Assembly (NCBI GenBank): GCA_010094025.1 | Contig: ML991787.1 | Location: forward strand, 1-64,000 | DNA from: Viridothelium virens | Lineage: Eukaryota > Ascomycota > Dothideomycetes > Trypetheliales > Trypetheliaceae | Direction: 5' to 3' | DNA length: 64,000 nucleotides | Shown here: piece by piece, positions 58,127-64,000 of the stretch | Layout: the number at the start of each line of letters is the position of its first letter | Position numbering within the stretch: the stretch's first letter is position 1 | Notes under the pieces: model-generated | Told to the model about the DNA's origin: nothing | What the model saw: only the letters and a program-made list of their open reading frames with translations | The model's database searches: none | Position numbers and translations under genes: made by a program

Positions 58127-58823
58127 GGAATGGTCCGAGCGGAGGTTTCAGAATGGCTAAAAGCTATTGGAAGAGGAGGGACTTTGAATAGAGGGATATG
58201 ACCGAATTGGTGGGTAAGAGGAAGATTTGAGAGGTCGAAGTAACACATGAAACGAGCTCGCTGAGCAGACGCATGAAAGTTTTCTGCAAAAGAAACACAT
58301 CTACATGAAAAAAGGCCATGTGATAGGCCTCTGTTTCTGTCGTTTGGGAGGATATACCCTATCGAGCGTTTTGACATTTCTTCCAAACGGTCACTCCGTC
58401 ACAAATCTAGGTTTGACCTCTTGCTTTCAATGTTGAATACGAGAAGCGAATAATGAGCAAAGGATGATCGACTATGGCAAACGAAGTCAATATCTACCCA
58501 TGAAATCAACCTGTTTAGACCAGACCTTAACAATACGATTAGAGTTTACTCGGTAAATTTAAGTCTACTGATGAGCTACCAGAGATTGTGACAGATCGGA
58601 AAGGAGTACGGGGTGCCTGATGGATCGATATTCATGAGACTATCTACGCAACATTACAGGAACTAATATCTCCCCAATCCAGAAATTACCTTTCATCCGA
58701 GAATCAGCATAGCATTTCACTTTTAACAGTAAAGGAAAGAATATATCTCGGAACAATCAACGGAACACCCCTCAAGAACCTCCCCAGACTGCTTCAGCAA
58801 TACGCCCAAATCTAACGGTTTTG
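58127..58823. other. intergenic between convergent genes
   Basis: 3' flanks of two convergent genes, with nothing identifiable. Confidence 0.5.
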
Positions 58824-60367
58824 TCAAAAGCCGAACGAATGAAAGTAAGTCCATCCCAAGATGAAAGCCATGGCCAAGAAATACGCTTCGCTAGAATGGC
58901 CCACTCTCGCCCCATCATTATGCTTATGCGTCGCCGATGCAGAAGCAGCAGAGGCAGCAGAGGCCGACGAAGCAGACGAAGCAGATGACGCCGAGCTACT
59001 AGCTGCAACGACCTTCGTCGCATCCGCCAGTGTGCTCGCGCCCTTATCCCACAGCAAGCACGCCGTCGGTAGTGTCGTCACTGCGCTGGTGAGCGTCCTT
59101 TCTTTGTCATCATTCACAGACCCGATCCCCACCTCCGCTTCCAAGCCAACGTCAATTTCGGCCGATGGAATGACGTTTACCACTTTGCCCATGTCTGGGC
59201 TTAGGGCGGGTCCATGATTTGTAGCGTTCATGGGTTGGCAGTTTGCGTCGACGTTGGTTACGCTGTCAACCTCCACGGAGAGCTGGGGGATGTCGATGAA
59301 GGCGCCGGCGTCGGCTTTGATGACGCTACTGAAGCCATCCTGGACGTCGATGCCGAAGGTGATCTTTGGTTCGAGCGCCATTTTAATGGTGAGTTTTGGG
59401 GTGGCAAAATTCGCCTGAAAGGGGATTGCATCTATGCGTAGGCCGGTGGAGCTGGAGCTGGAAATGCGTATGTTAAGTCTTGTGCGCCTTGTTTTCTGCG
59501 ACGTATACGTCTTAGTACTTACAAGCCATTTTGAGAAGATTGCGTCGGATCCACGACATCGATATTGATGTAAGACCCATCTGGGACCTGAACCAGCAAT
59601 GAGTCGATATGAAGGAGTATCAGGTCGCTTCGAACTTACACTGAACTTCAGACCGAAGACTATATCCATCTCTTCTTCAAGCTCTATTTCGAATGAAGCA
59701 GCAAGCTCCACTAGTACGCCCACGTCGGCGATATCTGCCTACTCAGGGTAAGCTCTCAGCTCAAGTCACTACATTATATCAGGATTGTGCAGAGGTATCG
59801 TATGTGTCGAGCTGACGAGGCAAGTGAGAGGTAACAGAGACTTACTCCGAAGCCAACCACGGGCCAGCTAAAGAATGTATGATTCCATGTTTTTGAGAAT
59901 GCCACAGAAGTGATGTCGAGCTCAAAGGTTCCTCCAAATCCAGTGGCGTTCATGTGCAGAATCCCACCTCCAAGCGGCCATGCCTGGTTGCTGAGGCTTG
60001 TGTTAAACGTGAAGCTATCAACGCCAAATTTGAAGTCCCCGAAGATCGAACAGTCTTTGCAGCTGACGCTGAGGCTGCCATCGTCCACAGTGAAATGACC
60101 AAGAGACTGATTCGGAAAGGAGCGGTTGAGGTTAAGGGAAGTGCTTGATGCTGTTGGTGTACCCGTCGGGACAATACTGCTTGCGGACGAAGGCAGAGCA
60201 GTCGTTGCAGGGGGTGTTGCAGAGACATCGGGATTGTCATCTTGACGCGCAATGATCAACGGTATCGTCAATGCTTGGTCCTTTTGAGAGAAGGAGGCGC
60301 CGAACTCGGCGAAACACGAGATAGCGAAAAGAATCTGAAGCAGTGATATCCTAGGGGAGCTATACAT
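58824..60367 (-). CDS. predicted secreted, GPI-anchored protein
   Basis: Four exons, 60367..59846, 59738..59640, 59587..59523, 59457..58824, 439 residues, with all joins in phase. The N-terminus (SLLQILFAISCFAEFGAS) is a signal peptide. A Ser/Thr/Pro/Ala-rich stretch follows, then a beta-rich extracellular domain with repeated hydrophobic-polar strands (FKFGVDSFTFNTSL, GGTFELDITSVAF, LTIKMALEPKITFGIDVQDGF). Near the C-terminus lies an Ala/Ser tandem tract, then a hydrophilic spacer and a hydrophobic end (AYFLAMAFILGWTYFHSF) as expected for a GPI signal. Only two Cys pairs are evident (CKDC and single Cys). It is probably a cell-wall or plasma-membrane surface protein. No known family is recognised. 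Confidence 0.82.
58930..58990 (-). repeat. Ala/Ser codon repeat in the GPI-protein gene
   Basis: Near-tandem repeats of SSA / SAA / ASA-type codons (on the plus strand GCAGAAGCAGCAGAGG and GACGAAGCAGACGAAGC units). They encode a flexible stalk before the GPI signal and may vary in length. Confidence 0.7.
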
Positions 60368-61434
60368 CTTGAGAACTAGGAAAGTATGTAGCAATAATTC
60401 AAGCGAAAGACTTGATAGTAAGATTGCAACTATACTACTATAAACAACGAAAGAAATGAGAGAAACAATCCTCTTAAATATACATTTCCTTGAGTGCGGC
60501 GCAGCGCACCTCTGGTCGGATACTTGCAGTTCGAGCCTTGTGGTGGTTTCTCAATTTTCTCGCCCGAATCCTTTACGCCCATGTTGTGCACGAATTTGAT
60601 GGGAGCTCGTATGGCGAGTCTTGAGGGTCTTTGACGGAAGCCTGCAGATTGCTGCTTCACGTTAGCGCCGAATGAATTACACCAAATATTGCAGAGTGGG
60701 TTGCGCAGTGGGTGAAAAGTTCGAAGGACATGGTGGCACAGCTAAGATATGAAACCACCAACAATAGACGCCCAATCCTACCAACAACAGACGCCCGATT
60801 GCCTCGAAAGAACATCTAGCGACGCGAAAGCTGAAGCATCTGGCCAGAAGAGAAGCACAATCAAAAGCGGCGACAAGAAATTTGAGGCAATACTTAGGAT
60901 TAGGGCAAGGAGGACTCTATTTCGGCTACGACTTGGCCCAGAGCGCGGCAGAGACCTAGTAAATACGCGGCTCACACCATTCGAGGGATGAGCTGGCATT
61001 CAGCTTTGAGTTAGCATTGAGTTGTAGAGCATACACAAGTGATAGCCTTGGAGTGCGGCTCGAAGGAAAGCCTAGTCGTGGAATTCATTTTACGCACCAA
61101 CAACTGCACGGTCACAGTCAAGACTCAAGAGAAGTTTCAAGGGCAGAACCTCCGATCAAGGACGTCAAGATTTGAAGGAAGCTGAGGTTGAACTTCTCTC
61201 CAGCCGTCAGCTCGTCCATATCTGGGGAACTGGGCTCTGTATATGACAGCTAGAACTTTGACAATACTGCAGCCACATCATATGGAAAATCAGAGGAGCG
61301 AACCTGAGCAGTCTCTCTCTGATGGACACCTGATATAAAGCTCAGGAAGACCTCAGCTACACTCTTGTACACTCTACGACGAGATGCGAAACAGCTCAGC
61401 ACCTGTAGAGAACAGTCATCAAAACCGCAAAAGC
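60368..61434. other. gene-free region left of MITE copy 4
   Basis: Upstream of the GPI-protein gene. An 80-codon frame at 60749-60991 (plus) has no recognised motif. I make no call. Confidence 0.45.
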
Positions 61435-61619
61435 TACCTTACGGCGGCTGGGGAGTTCCTCAACTGGTAATTAGTACAATGTTACCTCAGTTTAACTGTT
61501 ATGACCATGTTAGCCTATGTTAAGGTGGTGTTAACATGGGCCAACAAGGTCATAACAACAAAGTCAAAATAACATTGTATTAACTACCAGTTGAGGAACC
61601 CCCCAGCCGCCGTAAGGTA
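61435..61619 (+). mobile_element. fold-back MITE, copy 4
   Basis: A 181-bp element between TA dinucleotides, same orientation as the other three. The ends CCTTACGGCGGCTGGGG / CCAGCCGCCGTAAGG are nearly perfect inverted copies, as in copy 1. The centre reads GGTGGTG. Most differences from copy 1 are transitions (C/T or G/A). Confidence 0.9.
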
Positions 61620-62452
61620 GGAAGTGATGATCCCGTGCGGCGCACACCCAAGATAAGAAGGCTATCAGTGGAAATGTTTAAAGGCCAATGAGAGCTTAGA
61701 GTGTCGCTGATGGAATTGCCGAGGACATGTGCTTATCGGACTCAGCTGAGATCAGGACCTCCATAGAATCCTAAGAGAAAAAAAAAAGAAGCAGTATTTG
61801 TCAGTACATGATAATACAGTATTATGCGTACCTCCAATTGCGCAAAATTGGAGATTGTTGTGGGGGTGACGACTCCGTACCTGTCCTGTCTTCAGGGGGA
61901 ATTGAGGCACCTACCTATTGAAGTAAAGTGTGCCGGGCAAAATGTTCTTCCGTGCATCGTGCCCCTCCAGTTGTAGCAGCCCCCAACGACTCGATTTCCT
62001 TTTCCGAAGGCTCTTCATTGACTGTCGTAGTATACATTCACGCAGCTGCTTTGAGAAAACTAGATTCAGAATTTCTTATTGTTCGAGAGTCGTCTGTACC
62101 TGACAGCTAGTAACGAATATCCAAATTGATATGGCTGTTGTGCTATGAACCGAGGGTCGCCTCTCTACGATGAGTCTCTATTCCCAAGCGATGCAGCAGC
62201 GAAGTCTGGTATACGAACTAAGAGATGATTTGACTGATTAAAGAAATCCACAGAACGCCCGATCTAGAAATACAGACACTCTCCTCATGTCTAGCTTGCT
62301 CTGATGTGCGTCTGGTCCCATGGGCACCAGTAACCTGAAGGAGACAATACCTCTAGGCAAACGCAAAACCTCAAGAATAGTACCCAAAGCCGCACCGCTG
62401 TAACGCGAAAAGATCCTGTCCAACCGACTTCGATTATCGAAAGGCAGTCTGG
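61620..62452. other. intergenic right of MITE copy 4
   Basis: 3' flank of the kinase gene. A run of ten A lies at about 61777. No gene can be supported. Confidence 0.5.
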
Positions 62453-64000
62453 TCAGATCGAGCTTGAACCGGTGTGATCTTGTTCTTCAAAACGAACTAC
62501 AGGAGTTCTTTTTGGTACTGGTGTTCGCCTTGGAGCATTTGGAGTCGGAGCAAGAAGATAATGGTTGTCCTCCTTTGCTCTGTTCAGAAAACCCTTCAGG
62601 CTGTCGCGTAGGTCCATTGCTTTGATTCGAGTATCTGGGTCAATGCAAAGCATGTCATTCATTATAAGATCCAGCAGGTCGTGGACTAGGAGAGAACAAC
62701 GTTCGTGCTTGTGGAGGTCTTGCACCCATTCCACTACTGCTTTGCGAACTTCGGCTTGGGGTTCATCGCCTGATTTAATCATTGTGAAGAAGATATCCTC
62801 TGAAAGTCGTGGAATCGTGTTGTGTGGTGCCATTCGTGCATCCGAGAACGCCTCAATGCCAATGTTGCCTTGCATTAGCCATGTGATGAACTCCAGGTAC
62901 ACGCAGCCTAGACTCCAGAAGTCGTATGCACGAGAGACACATTTGCCCAACCGGATTTCTGGAGGCTCGTATGTGAAGGAATAGGCTATGTGGTGTGGAT
63001 TTGACTGTGAGCGAGACTCGCGACCGTGGAATCGGCAAAGACCATAGTCTGCGATCTTGAGCATACCACCTCCATCTGGACCACTGGAAAACCAGAGAAT
63101 GTTCTCGGGCTTGAAATCGCCGTGCCGCCCATAGATCTTTTCTCCAGATTGGATCTGTATGTTCGCATCCAGCTCTGGCTGTTTTCGAGCATCTTCTTTC
63201 GGCTCGGGAGGCCACGACGGAGTGAACTCATGCACTTTGAGCAATCCATCTGCAATGCCGTGCATTTGCTCCACTGACCAGAGGACTGTCCCGGCATTGA
63301 AGTTTGGGCTAGGGTTCTCCTCCCAGTATTGTCGCAGGTCAGCATCAGCGTACGGTAGAATCAAGTGCATCCTATCCTTGTACTCAAAATAAGCAAAGAG
63401 CTCCATGAGATGATCATGTTTCCCTCCCACTCTTTGCAAATTTTCTATCTCATTATTAATTTCCCTATCGTCAGTAGTGAGGAGTTTTTTGATTGCAACA
63501 AGGCGCTCCTCCTGCATTGCGTTAGGCTATCTTGAGGCGGACCTTGCATAAAAGTTTGGTATAGACGTACATTAGCATCATCTAAGCAGTCCCAGAAGTC
63601 ATGATGCCATTCATATGGTCTTCTTATCTGGATCTCGCTATACCCGCCGCGGGTTTCCGGTCTCTTCTTGTTGCCTTCGGGGTACATGAATGGCAGGACC
63701 ACATCATCATCCAGGGGAAGGCGCACGTTGCGTTGAAAGACTGGTGCAGTCATGAGCCGCTGAGCTTTACTGAATTTTTCTCTTTGGTCTGGTTGCCAAT
63801 CATTGATTAGCTTGATGCGCGCTGCAGTCTTGCCGTCGCCAGGTCGAGCTTCCAGAATCCATTGTGAAGCCAAGGCTTTGCCTTCGAGGCCATGGGTTTT
63901 TCTTCGAAGGGGCAGCTGTTCATCTGTGATCCCTTCGTCTAGTAGCCCACATATCTCTTGTGGGCTCTTCATGTAAGCAAGAATAGCGAAAAGCGTGCTC
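62453..64000 (-). CDS. protein-kinase-like protein (5' end outside window)
   Basis: Two exons in view, 64000..63571 and 63511..62453, joined by a 59-nt intron (GTACGT, CTAACG, CAG). The frame stays open to the window edge (LFAILAYMKSPQEICGLLDEGI), so the true start is beyond 64000; an internal ATG sits at 63972. The first part resembles the lead domain of a group of fungal kinase-like proteins (ICxLLDEGITDEQLPL). The kinase core has VAIKKL (ATP-binding Lys), a Glu-containing helix, HGDFKPENIL for the catalytic loop (HGD, not HRD), IADYGLCRF for the magnesium loop (DYG, not DFG), and YEPPEI with DFWSLGCVYLEFITW. Catalytic Asp, Lys and Asn are kept, so activity is plausible. The glycine loop is not clear. 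Substrates are unknown; it may act in signalling or non-self responses. Confidence 0.85.

Overview
The window is nuclear DNA of a filamentous ascomycete (Pezizomycotina). The evidence is short introns (mostly 50-80 nt) with GT-AG borders and CTAAC/CTGAC-like branch sites, and typical Pezizomycotina families: a HET-domain protein, DUF3431, an AbaA-type TEA factor, a LaeA-like methyltransferase, a Clr5-domain protein, a Zn2Cys6 regulator and a large hybrid histidine kinase. The sequence does not fix the class; Eurotiomycetes, Dothideomycetes and Lecanoromycetes all remain possible. I support 19 protein-coding genes (one cut by the right edge) and one weak gene model. I found no rRNA, convincing tRNA or CRISPR.

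Layout. 1-1776 is gene-free and holds a strongly AT-rich tract with no CG dinucleotide for about 820 bp. 1.8-8.0 kb carries DUF3431, a divergent HET protein and a TRK potassium transporter. 9.3-20 kb carries a senescence/spartin-domain protein, a seven-knuckle GIS2/CNBP-like protein, UDP-GlcNAc pyrophosphorylase and a seven-exon LaeA-like methyltransferase. 20.0-24.9 kb is a 4.9-kb stretch in which I find no gene. 24.9-37.3 kb carries the AbaA-like factor, MRD1 and an LC8 dynein light chain (divergent pair), an MFS transporter and a disordered protein. 40.3-47.6 kb carries a Clr5 protein, mitochondrial D-lactate dehydrogenase and a Zn2Cys6 factor, all on the plus strand. 48.6-64 kb carries the hybrid kinase, a protein with Cys/Trp helical repeats, a predicted GPI-anchored protein and a protein kinase whose 5' end lies outside the window.

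Four copies of one ~185-bp fold-back element (a MITE with a TA target site) lie in intergenic DNA near 11.7, 39.6, 47.8 and 61.5 kb, all in the same orientation. There is no gene cluster with a shared pathway. The mix is housekeeping genes (UAP1, MRD1, LC8, DLD, TRK, GIS2) interspersed with regulators of development and signalling. The observations most worth following are the MITE family, the CpG-free tract, two GC-AG introns, a 12-nt micro-exon, and two apparently undescribed internal repeat architectures (in the Clr5 protein and in the Cys/Trp-repeat protein). Exon borders were worked out by hand from reading frames, splice signals and family conservation.
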